Shown piece by piece: positions 49,877 through 59,086 of a DNA stretch of 64,000 nt. This DNA is from Synchiropus splendidus (taxonomy: Eukaryota > Chordata > Actinopteri > Syngnathiformes > Callionymidae): the NCBI RefSeq assembly GCF_027744825.2, contig NC_071335.1, positions 27,555,001 to 27,619,000 on the forward strand, in the 5' to 3' direction. How positions within the stretch are numbered: position 1 is the stretch's first letter; each line of letters starts with the position of its first letter. Under the pieces are notes generated by a model that had not been told where the DNA came from, ran no database searches, and worked only from the letters and a program-made list of their open reading frames with translations. Both the position numbers and the translations under genes were made by a program.

Positions 49877-50785
49877 GAGGCACCCAGAGCTCTCCACAGA
49901 CTTTTGTTTACCAAATGTGAGGCCACTTTATAGGCACCAAGGTGTCTTAGATTAGAAAATTCCACCCCAGAATCATCCATGTCTGGGAAGCTCTTGGGCT
50001 CCATTGGAGTTGAACTAGTTTTGTCTGGGGTCATGTGTTGTAGTTGAGACCATTAAACCTGAGACTAAGTCACTTGGCATAAGTAATTTTTTTCAAGTGT
50101 CTTCATCAGAACACACTAGTAGTTTGTCCTGTACTCAGTTTGTCTTGAGTTTGCGGGTCCGGATCCCCTCACTACCTTAGTGAAGAGTCCAGTCCGCCTG
50201 CCACTCACAACATCAGCGAAGCGTGCGGTCACAGCACCTAATCTCCTGTGCAGTAAACCCGTAGAGCTGTTTGTCATTGGCGTTGTCTCCGCCTTCCGAA
50301 GTAATATATATAGTCATGTGACCTCAGTTAGTGCAAACATCTTTACGACCAGGAGATAACGCCGAGGAGTTAATGTTTATCTGATGTTACTGTAGTTACA
50401 CCTTAACTATAGTGTTTGCCTCGTGTTGACCTAAGGAGGCGGTTCACGTGGAAATATATGCATCGCTACAGCGCGCACGTGCCTCAGCATCCACGGGTGG
50501 ATGCAAGCCGTGTGTTTGTTATCCCACTTTGCTGAAGGTTACTCAGGTACATCCAGGTTGGTCGACAGGACACTGCCTCTGTCTCAAGTGTTTCCAGCTG
50601 CAGTTCGGCTCTGACCCACAAGAGGGCAGGCTGCGCCTCTGGCCCCGAAGGAAGACAGTTCATGTCGGGTTTAGCGCCACTAGATGTGAGAAACTACCAC
50701 TTATAATATTCTTTAAGGTCATTTCAATAAAACACAGAAATCCGGTGACTCAACAGAGCCGCAAATAAAACCGTTAAGTGCAATG
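49877..50785 (+). other. 3' UTR of the galactosyltransferase gene
   Basis: Noncoding sequence after the stop. Poly(A) signals AATAAA lie at 50726-50731 and 50764-50769, so the transcript probably ends near 50750-50790. The convergent GIMAP gene on the opposite strand ends only about 100 bp further on. Confidence 0.55.
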
Positions 50786-50944
50786 TAAGTGTCTTTTCTA
50801 TTGCATTGTTCTATTCATGGGGCAATTAAAGGAAACACTTGTTGACACTGTTTGTCCGTGTTTATTATTTGATATAACTAATGCAGCACACCAGTTGTCT
50901 AAAACGATCTTTATTCCCTGAGACACACCAGCAGGGGTTGCTCT

Positions 50945-52689
50945 CTAGCAGCAGCTCTCTGCTTCCTTCCTCGCCGCTTCTTCGTACTCCTTCTCCATCT
51001 GCTTCTTTTTGTCTTCAATTTCTTTATCCATCTTGTCTTTCAGACTCTTCTTCTCCTCTTCAAGTTTTCTCATCTCCTCCTCTCTCTGTTTTTGGGCTCG
51101 CTGTCGCTCCTCTTCATGCTTGGCCCTTTCCTCCTTCATCGCTGTCTCCAGCCTCTGCTTCTCTCGTTCCTGTTCAGCCTTGAACTCTGCTTCCTTTCTC
51201 TTCATCTCCTGGTTGAATTTGGCTTTAATTTTGTCCTCAACCTTCTGTTTCTCTCGCCGCATCTCCTCGGCTCTCTCTGCAAGGATGCGCTGCTTTTCCC
51301 TCTCGATGATTCTCTCCGCCTCCTGGAACATGCCGTTGGTGTAGTGGCTTCCTCCGTTCTTCTGCACGATTCGGTGGATCTTCTGCAGCAGCTGAGCGAC
51401 CTGGGAGCGATCTGGGGACTTGTTGTTGAAGACCTGGTACTCGCCGTTACATCTTCTCACCAGTTCCAGAAGCTCCGGGCTTTCACTCAGGAACTCCTCC
51501 AAGCTTCCTGGTAGCTGGTCTCCATGAGTGAAGAGCACCATGCTGTACCTGTCAGCTGCTGGACCGAAGATCTCTTGGATCTTCTGCACCGTCTGCTGCT
51601 CTTCATCAGTGAACCTCCCCAGCCTGATGACCACCAGGAAGACGTGAGGTCCGGGAGAGGCGAACCTGATGCACTGGCCGATGTCTTTGGTGGTCTGGCC
51701 CATGCCGAACCTGGTGTCGAAGAGCCCCGGGGTGTCGATGACGGCCACCTTCTGCCCGCACACCTCGGCTTCTGCCTTGGAGCAGTTGATGGTCAAAGAC
51801 CTGGCACTGAACTTGGATTCAAAGTACTTCCCCCCCAGAATGACATTCCCAGTTTCACTCTTCCCATTCCCGGTTTTCCCCACCAGCACCATCCTCATCA
51901 CCTGGTCATTGGTCACGAAGAAGCCTGAGAAACAAACACAGGAATGACTGCACTCTCACTGATGAACCAAAACTAAGTTTCCAAGTTCAGGTCAAGTATC
52001 GTCTCGGGGTCTTTCTCATGGGTGTAGGAAAGGTGGAGTGTGAGATGGGCAGATGGAGGACGCGATGGTGAGACAGCGTCTCTCTGTCGGACGACAAGTG
52101 CCAGACGGAGGAGGGAGTCTGGGCCTCTTTGCTCCGGCTGCTGCCCCCGTGTCATGGTGGAAAATGTATGGATGGAAGCGGTCATTTGACTTGGCAGTTA
52201 GTGCCACAGTTTGGCTAACTTCCGGTGCACCTCAAGTACGACTTCTTTTGGACATCTACGGTAGCGATCCCACACTTACTGCTGTGCTCCTCCTGCTGCA
52301 GGGCCCTCAGCTGCTCCACTGTCATGCCTGAGAGACACAGAAGAAGCTGCTCATGTTTCTGCTCAGTCACAAAAGAACTTCACATGCACACATGCAGGTT
52401 TGATGGGGTCTGCTCATGGCCATAACCCTTTCCCCAGCCTCTCCCCCTAAACCAAACCATCCAAAACACATGGCTAACCTGAACCAGGACTCTGAAACAG
52501 ACTGGAACCCCGTTAGAATCACTCAGTTATTTTGAAGTTTTAATCCTCAATTTGAGCCTTAATCTCCTACAGCTATGCATGGAACACACACACACACACA
52601 CACACACACACAGCCCTCGTCTCTGAAGCTCTCTGCAGGCACTCACCCATCCTCGCAGCGATTTCCTCTCGTCCCCTCTCCAGGTCCAT
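50945..52689 (-). CDS. GIMAP-A: AIG1-type GTPase with coiled-coil tail (3 coding exons, 356 aa)
   Basis: GTPase of the immunity-associated protein family; relatives act on internal membranes and in lymphocyte survival. Coding exons from 5' to 3': 52689-52647, 52327-52280, 51924-50945. Phases agree and the sum is 1071 nt. The first two exons give a short N-terminal extension (MDLERGREEIAARMG, then MTVEQLRALQQEEHS). The AIG1 domain follows: P-loop GKTGNGKS at 46-53, then E-T where C has A-T, switch DTPGLFD from 94, conserved box LGRFTDEEQQ from 132, THGD at 163-166 in the G4 position, NNK at 197-199. From about residue 233 the chain is a charged coiled coil of Glu/Lys/Arg-rich repeats. It ends in Ser-Cys-Cys, a possible lipid-attachment site. 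Poly(A) signals on minus lie at 50910-50915 and 50861-50866. A near-identical G domain is found in GIMAP-E. Confidence 0.93.
52584..52612. repeat. CA microsatellite in the first intron of GIMAP-A
   Basis: About 14 CA units, read directly. Confidence 0.95.
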
Positions 52690-53381
52690 GTTTGAGTCAG
52701 GTCAGAGCCAGGTCCAGTGGAAGACGGGGGAGAAAGGTCTGTAGCCAAGTCTGCTGCAACTGGATCCACTCGAACTGTCGGGACAGACGGTATCAGGAAG
52801 TAGACTCCAGAGATCAGTCACAGCAGGCTCCTCCCTCTGCCCCTTCCCCAACCTCTGCCTTGCTCATTTACTGTAAAAGCTTCCTCTGAGTTGAAAGTCG
52901 CCTCCACATTCACTTTCCCCTGCTCCCCCTCCTCTCACTGATTTCTTGGAAACGGCTGCTGTTCTGCGACACAGAGCCACAGGTGAGACAAGCAAGTGAA
53001 TGAAAGAGGCTGCTGTGAATGAGTCAGTCGCTCCTCTGTGCTTCGGACAGATGAGCTAACCTGTGCATTTCTAACTGCCAGTATATCTCAGCCTCAAGCT
53101 TGATGCCTCACTTTTGGTGACTTTGGTCTCAACGCAGAGAACCTCCACACTGAAGGAAACACCACAGTTGTTTAAAAGGCAAGTGGAGCTCTTAAGACGG
53201 AGCTTCAATATGAGAAACAAAACATCTGAGTGTGTCTGCAGTGTCCACCAATGGGAGAGGCCTCAGTGGTCACGTGACTGCATGTCAGCTGTGTGTGTGT
53301 GTGTGTGTGTATTCACTTTCCTCCGGCCCTTTCTCTGCTCAGACTCAGACTCTTCTTCACGGCCTGAACCTGGAGCTGGAC
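52690..53381. promoter_or_regulatory. Shared region between divergent GIMAP-A and GIMAP-B
   Basis: The start codons of A (minus) and B (plus) are 692 bp apart, head to head. The block holds an IRF-like motif (attcactttcccc) at 52908-52920, a STAT-type palindrome (ttcttggaa) at 52943-52951, a GT repeat at 53291-53310, and a second IRF-like motif (ttcactttcctcc) at 53312-53324 just before the B start exon. Transcription starts are not known. Confidence 0.45.
53291..53310. repeat. GT microsatellite
   Basis: Ten GT units, about 70 bp upstream of the GIMAP-B start codon. Confidence 0.95.
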
Positions 53382-54934
53382 ATGAGGGAGGAGCACCACG
53401 CCGACGGAGGACAAGGTGAGTGATGGTTGAAATTCAACTGCTTTATCAGACCTGCTGGGTGACCAAGGACTAGAACATATCTGCCGATCCTGTCATTCAT
53501 CCGCTGTCAGTGTTTCATATCAGATTTGATTGCTCAGCTCCACAGATGGTGTGTTCAGGAGCTGTTGGAATTCCAGTGGTGACAGTGCTTTTCAAGTCAA
53601 AGTCACAAAGCCTCAGACAAGCACATCTGTGAAACTATACAGAGAGCTGAGTAATGACATTTCAATCCTCTATATGCAATGCATATTGCAGAATTGACAA
53701 TAGTAGATCTTCTCCAGGGGAAGGCTGTCCAGGTGGCTCTGGGGGAAAGAACTTTTTTTCAAAGAAAAGCGGCTCACTTTAATGGATGTTCCAGATGACA
53801 GCGTCATGTCTTCATCCCATCCCTAGGGGGCGTGGCATCAGAAGCATCTGTGTGTTGCTCCGGGCTTCTTTAACTTCGGCTCACCGTAGCAGAAGTAGAT
53901 ATGTGTCAAAATAAAACAAAGCGAGTGATGCTGACTTTTTCTTCTCAGAGCCGCGCCCTGCGGAGATGAGGATAGTGTTGCTGGGGAAGACCGGCACTGG
54001 GAAGAGTGCCACGGGGAATTCCATTCTGGGAAGACAATGCTTTGAGTCAAAGTTCAGCTCAGCATCTCTAACCCAGAGCTGCTCCAGAGCAGAAGGAGAG
54101 GTGGATGGACAAGCGCTGGCTGTCATCGACACCCCCGGTATCTTTGGCACGAGGTGTGATGGTCGAGCCACCATGGGTCGCTGCATATCCTGCGCCGCAC
54201 CCGGACCTCACATCTTCCTGGTGGTCATCAGTCTCGGACGGTTCACTGCTGAAGAGCAGCAGACGCTTCAGATGATTCAGAAGATGCTTGGGCCGGCAGC
54301 TGACAGGTACAGCATGGTGCTCTTCACCAGCGGAGACCTGCTGGAGGGAAGCTTCCAGGAGTTCCTGAGCGAAAGCCCAGAGCTTCAGGAGCTCGTGTCC
54401 AGATGTAACGGCGAGTACCAGGTCTTCAACAACAAGTCCCCAGATCGCTCCCAGGTCACTCAGCTGCTGCAGAAGATCCACAGAATCGTGCAGAAGAACG
54501 GAGGAAGCCACTACACCAATGAGATGTTCCAGGAGGCGGAGAGAGTGAACCAAGAGGAGAGAGAGCGCGTCGCCAGAGAGAAGGAAGAGAGCAGTCGTCT
54601 GGAGAGAGAGCAGATGGAGAGAGGGGTTCAGCAGGAGTTGGATGAAAAGATGGAGCAGACACGGGTCGAGCAGGAGCGAGTGAGACAAGCTCAGGGGCGG
54701 GAGGGAAAGGAGATGCAGGAGAGGTTGGAGAGAGAGCTGAGGGAGGAGAGGGAGAAGATCGAAGAGGAGCGGAGAAGAGAGCGGATGAATGCAGAGCAGG
54801 AGCTGGAGAGAATGAAGAAAGATCTCGTAGCAGAACGTAACCAAGCGTTGCGGGATGAGAGGGACCGACTGATGCGCCAGGCTGAGTCAGAGCAGCGGGC
54901 CCAGCAGAAGTGCTGCAAGTGTGTGGTTTCCTGA
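53382..54934 (+). CDS. GIMAP-B: AIG1-type GTPase with CaaX-like end (2 coding exons, 339 aa)
   Basis: Coding exons: 53382-53415 (MREEHHADGGQ) and 53949-54934, joined in phase 1; sum 1020 nt. The frame is open upstream of the chosen ATG through LNLELD, so an additional 5' coding exon is possible. The AIG1 domain has P-loop GKTGTGKS at 24-31, DTPGIF from 72, conserved box LGRFTAEEQQ, TSGD at 138-141 where its relatives have THGD, and NNK at 172-174. A long Glu/Arg-rich coiled coil follows from about residue 205. The last four residues are CVVS, preceded by KCCK. This is a CaaX box with a Ser end, which in known proteins favours farnesylation, with extra cysteines upstream. The AATAAA at 54959-54964 is 25 bp after the stop, so the 3' UTR is very short. 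It is transcribed divergently from GIMAP-A. Confidence 0.92.
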
Positions 54935-54958
54935 CTTCACTGTCGCAGACTTGTTGTC

Positions 54959-54964
54959 AATAAA
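54959..54964 (+). terminator. Poly(A) signal of GIMAP-B
   Basis: AATAAA 25 bases after the stop codon, followed by a GT-rich stretch (ttcctgtggtgttttg). Confidence 0.8.
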
Positions 54965-55030
54965 TATCTCAAAATGATTCCTGTGGTGTTTTGCTCGCAA
55001 AAATACCATCTATTCAGTGCCTTGCATGCT

Positions 55031-55199
55031 GGGTCAGGAGGGTCCATCCAGGTCAGGAGGGTCCATCCTGGTCAGGAGGGTCGGTCTATGTCAGGAGGGT
55101 CCATCCTGGTCAGGAGGGTCGGTCTATGTCTGGAGGGTCCATCCTGGTCAGGAGGGTCCATCCTGGTCAGGAGGGTCCACCCAGGTCAGGAGGGTTTAC
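55031..55199. repeat. Minisatellite of 19-bp units between GIMAP-B and GIMAP-C
   Basis: About nine tandem units of ggtcaggagggtccatcct and the variant ggtcaggagggtcggtctat. The two unit types alternate in places, giving a higher-order pattern. It lies about 70 bp after the GIMAP-B poly(A) signal. Open frames across it reflect the repeat and are not a gene. Confidence 0.95.
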
Positions 55200-55362
55200 C
55201 AATGAATTGATGGCAGAAATTAGTCATTTTGAAGGACAAAGGAAATGTTTTGGTGAAAATGTGCAGAGCGACGGAGCGGTTGTGTTGTCTGCACTGAGTC
55301 ATGCTGACAAACCTGTTCCAGGGCAGCTAATGTTTCAGGTCATGAGGGGATTTCAAGTCATG

Positions 55363-55380
55363 TTTTCACTTTCACTTTCC
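55363..55380. promoter_or_regulatory. ISRE-like element upstream of GIMAP-C
   Basis: Reads ttttcactttcactttcc; the other strand is GGAAAGTGAAAGTGAAAA, three GAAA cores at IRF spacing. It lies about 180 bp before the GIMAP-C start codon. This form matches the known interferon-stimulated response element pattern closely. Confidence 0.6.
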
Positions 55381-55561
55381 TTCTCACACATTTACATGAA
55401 CTCACAGCCTTTCGCTGAAGCTGGGCTTTTCCACTGAGTTGTGATTGGTGCAGCTTGAGGAGTCAGATTAGCTGCTCTTATTGGTCCATTGAAGGAGAAT
55501 GTGGTCTGGTCATGTCACTGTAGAGTCTCACTTGTGTTTCATTCCCGCAGACACTGAAGAC

Positions 55562-57201
55562 ATGAGTCTGTACCAGCACCAGGCGGGTGAGTCAAAACTC
55601 TGTGGCCAGAATCGGGCTTCGCTCGACTGGAACCTCTCGACTTTATCTTTAAGGCTGTAAATGTGTGTGAACGCAACAGTGTAAAGGTCACCTTCTGACC
55701 AAGGGCGTCTTTATCTGGAAGTTTATTCACTTTTAAAATACACAAGCGCACTAGAAGAGTCTAAAAGTAACTGCAATTTAAAATCAACATTTCTGAGGCT
55801 CCACTTAAAGGCTCTTCCATCTTAAACAACAGGTAGCAAGTCCTGGCTGGCGGGCCATTAGTGGCCCTTGACGAGTCTGTTTTAAAAGTGTCATGCAGTC
55901 AATCGAGGCTCCTCAACACACAGAATGTAAAGCTACTTTTTACGTGTGAAATCCACTCAAATGCAGTCTGGATCACGGAGACACCTCTCCTGCCGTCAGC
56001 CGCGGCTCAGATCTGAAGGAATGTTATAACAGAAGTATTCAGGCAGAAATATTCATATTCTATGTAGTGACGAGTGTTTTTTTCAAACTCAAAGCTTAAA
56101 GCTGAAAAGGTACCCCGACCCAGAGGTCATGGACTGCAGCATAAGCCGCCTTTCCGTCTCAGAGACTCATGCAGGTCCAGAGGATGAGACACCCTTCTGA
56201 CCAGACTCTGCTCCACAGGGGTGGAGGTGATGAGGATCGTGCTGCTGGGGAAGACTGGAAATGGGAAGAGTGCCACGGGGAATTCCATTCTGGGAGGAAA
56301 GCACTTTGAATCCAAGTTCAGCCCCAGATCTTTAACCCAGACATGCTCCAGAGCGGTTGGAGAGGTGGACGGACAAGCGGTTGCCATCATCGACACCCCA
56401 GGTCTCTTCGACACCCGGTTTGACCAGAAAATGTTGGATTTGGGCCACTGCGTTTCATTCGCCGCTCCCGGACCTCACGTCTTCCTGGTGGTGGTCAAGC
56501 TGGGAAGGTTCACGGCTGAAGAGCAGCAGACGGTGCGGAAGATCCAAGAGATGTTCGGTCCAGCAGCTGACAGGTACAGCATGGTGCTCTTCACTCATGG
56601 AGACCAGCTGGAAGGAAGCTTGGAGGAGTTCCTGAGCGAGTGTCCAGAGATCCAGGAGCTGGTGAGAAGATGTAACGGCGAGTACCAGGTCTTCAACAAC
56701 AAGTCCGCAGATCGCTCCCAGGTCGCTCAGCTGCTGCAGAAGATCCACCGAATCGTGCAGAAGAACGGAGGAAGCCACTACACCAACGGCATGTTCCAGG
56801 AGGCGGAGAGAAAAGCTGAAAGGGAAGAACGGAGAAAAAAAAGAGAGAAAGCCGAGAAGATCCGTCGAGAGAGGGAAGAAATGGAGAGGGAGATTCAGAG
56901 GCAATATGATGGAAGGATGCAGATAATACGAGCTGAGCAGGAGAGAAGGAGAGAAGCAGAGAGAAGAGCAATGCAGGAGAGGCTGGAGAGAGAGCTGAGG
57001 GAAGAGAGGCAGAGGATCGAGGAGGAACAGAGGAGGGAGAGGATGAGAGCGCAGATGGAGATGGAGAGATTAAGGAGAGAGTTGGAGGAGCGACAAGAGC
57101 AAGCGATACAGGAGGAGCGGGAGCGACTGATGCGGCAGGCTGAGGAGGAGCGGCGACGACAACAGGAGAGACAGCATGAAAAGGCCTGTTTCATTTTGTG
57201 A
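55562..57201 (+). CDS. GIMAP-C: AIG1-type GTPase with CaaX-like end (2 coding exons, 335 aa)
   Basis: Coding exons: 55562-55586 (MSLYQHQA) and 56219-57201, joined in phase 1; sum 1008 nt. The first exon follows an acceptor (ttcccgcag at 55550), so an upstream noncoding exon is likely. The AIG1 domain has P-loop GKTGNGKS at 19-26 followed by A-T-G-N, DTPGLFD from 67, conserved box LGRFTAEEQQ, THGD at 134-137 and NNK at 168-170. An Arg/Glu-rich coiled coil makes up the rest. The last four residues are CFIL, a CaaX box whose final Leu is the usual mark of geranylgeranylation. Poly(A) signal AATAAA at 57226-57231. Same strand and same exon plan as GIMAP-B, so these two are probably a tandem pair. 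Confidence 0.92.
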
Positions 57202-57225
57202 TGGCACTGTGGTTGTGTTCACATG

Positions 57226-57231
57226 AATAAA
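57226..57231 (+). terminator. Poly(A) signal of GIMAP-C
   Basis: AATAAA 25 bases after the stop codon, the same spacing as in GIMAP-B. Confidence 0.75.
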
Positions 57232-57239
57232 TGGTTCGA

Positions 57240-57830
57240 GTGCGTTTCCTTTCAACAGAGGTTTGTCTGATGGATTCAGTGAGTGGAGGATGAGGGTGGA
57301 ATTAGGCTCATGATCGAGCTGCACGAGCAGCGTGGAGAGTCTGGAGGCCTCGCTGTGTGATGCTGTGGCCTTCTACACCGTGATTCTGCATGCTGCCTAT
57401 AGAGGGCGCCGACATGGTCCCAGGTGCATTCTGGGTATCAACCCTCTTCCCCAGATATTTAAACAAAAGAAAAACAAACGCCTCAATCCTCAAATTCTGT
57501 TTAATAAAACCATGTTTACATGAACTCCTCATTTTCAAAAGCCACCAAACCAGAGCTGTTCCTACAGAGGGTGCTCTTTGGCCTGAAGAAACATTTTGCT
57601 CTGAAAGTCACCATCGCTACAGATTATTACAGTAAAGAGGGCAGCCATTGGTCCATTATGGTTAATATGATCCAAGTGTCTCCACCACAGCAGAGCTGTG
57701 AAAGAGAAGGTCAAAGTTCAAACATGCTTCCTATTTTGAGGATCATTTAGGGACAGAGTTGTCAATGGAGCAAACAAAACAATAGGCTCTTCAGTGGTTA
57801 TGCTCCATATATGTGATCCAGGACTCTGCT
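57240..57830. other. Spacer between GIMAP-C and relic D
   Basis: No gene recognised. Short overlapping open frames on both strands have no domain. Confidence 0.45.
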
Positions 57831-57831
57831 G

Positions 57832-59086
57832 CTATCTTGGCTGCTTGATCTTCTCTTCTAATTTTTTATCATCATCTTCCCTCTGTTTTTGGGCTCGCTG
57901 TATCTCCTCCATCATTTCCTCCAATCTCTGGATCCGATGGTGCAGGTGAGCCTCCTTTCTCTCCTGGTTGATCCGAGCTTGCACTGCCTCAATCTTTTGT
58001 TTCTCTTGAAGGACCTTCATCTCCTCCTCCCTCTGTTTTTGGGCTCGCAGTCTCTCCTCCTCAAATTTCACCCTGTCCTCCATTATCATTTTCTCCAATC
58101 TCTTCCTCTCTCTCTCCTGTTCAGCCTTCATCTCCGCTACCTTTCTCTCCATCTCCTGGTAGAGTCTGACTTGCTTTTCGCCCTCAATTATCTGCTTCTC
58201 TCAAAGGATCTTCATCTCTTCCTCCCATCGTTTTTGGACTCGCTGTCGCTCCTCTTCATACTTGGCCCATTCCTCCATCGCTGTCTCCAGCCTCTGCTTC
58301 TCTCGTTCTTCTTCAGCCTTGAACTCTGCTTCGTTTCTCTTCATCTCCTGGTTGAATTTGGATTTAATTTTGTCCTCCAACTTCTGTTTCTCTCGGCGCA
58401 TCTCCTCGGCTCTCTCTGCAAGGATGCGCTGCTCTTCCCTCTCGATGATTCTCTCCGCCTCCTGGAACATGCCGTTGGTGTAGTGGCTTCCTCTGTTCTT
58501 CTGCACAATTCGGTGGATCTTCTGCAGCTGGTCTGAGTTGAGCAGAACCTGGAAACACACAGGGACTAGGAGCACTGGCAGGAAACAAAGACAACGATCT
58601 GGCACCCGGTGCTGCCCAGGTGTTTTTGAAGTCAGTAATCAGGGGGTAATCGGCCCCAGCCGTGTGCCAAAGGAACAGAGGGAGAAAAGCAAAACCAGGA
58701 CTCGGAGCCAGGAAGCGGAGCCATGACAACTGCGTCTCAGTTGGGAGGTTCGTGTCACATTAACTTCGATGTTTCGATGCAAGCTGCTTTAAATGCACGA
58801 GTGATTGATAAATGTTAACCGGACCTAGAAAGTTCACGTCATGTTTGTAGTTCTTGTCAGTCATTGAATATAAACAACGATGAGTTTGAGCATGGAAACC
58901 GTCTTGTAAACTTAAACTAGAACAAACTGATCAGCGAAGAAACAGTCGAACCCAGTTTCAAGTCAAACCTCTTCTTGACTGTGTGACTTCACTGAGGATA
59001 TTGAGGGCTGCGCCCCACGTCTCTGGTCCCTGCAGACACCCACCCAGGCTTGCAGCTATTCCCGCTCTGCATCCAGCCAGGTCCAT
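57832..59086 (-). pseudogene. GIMAP-D: relic lacking the GTPase domain
   Basis: The first exon is preserved at 59086-59044 (MDLAGCRAGIAASL, donor CTGG/GTGGGT). The second exon found in A and E is absent, as is the whole G domain. Homology to GIMAP-A resumes at about 58527 with LQKIHRIVQKN and continues through the coiled coil (AERIIEREEQRILAERAEEM). An in-frame TGA at 58201-58203 (after EEEMKIL) separates this from a further coiled-coil frame, 58152-57832, that continues the same reading frame. An AG at the break (GACCAG before CTGCAG) could act as an acceptor, so a short coiled-coil peptide might still be made. The loss of all nucleotide-binding motifs and the stop make a working GTPase impossible. 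Confidence 0.85.

Noticed and set aside
54068..54844. 258-codon minus-strand Leu-rich frame
   Set aside because: It is the shadow of the Glu-rich coiled coil of GIMAP-B; reverse complements of Glu codons read as Leu or Phe.
54974..55437. Repeat-containing open frames with a GPSWSGG-type pattern
   Set aside because: They arise because 19-bp units keep frames open. There is no conserved start context or partner exon, and the minisatellite explains them.
57889..58536. 215-codon plus-strand Leu/Ser-rich frame that looks membrane-like
   Set aside because: It is the antisense of the coiled-coil remnant in relic D, so the apparent hydrophobicity is an artefact.
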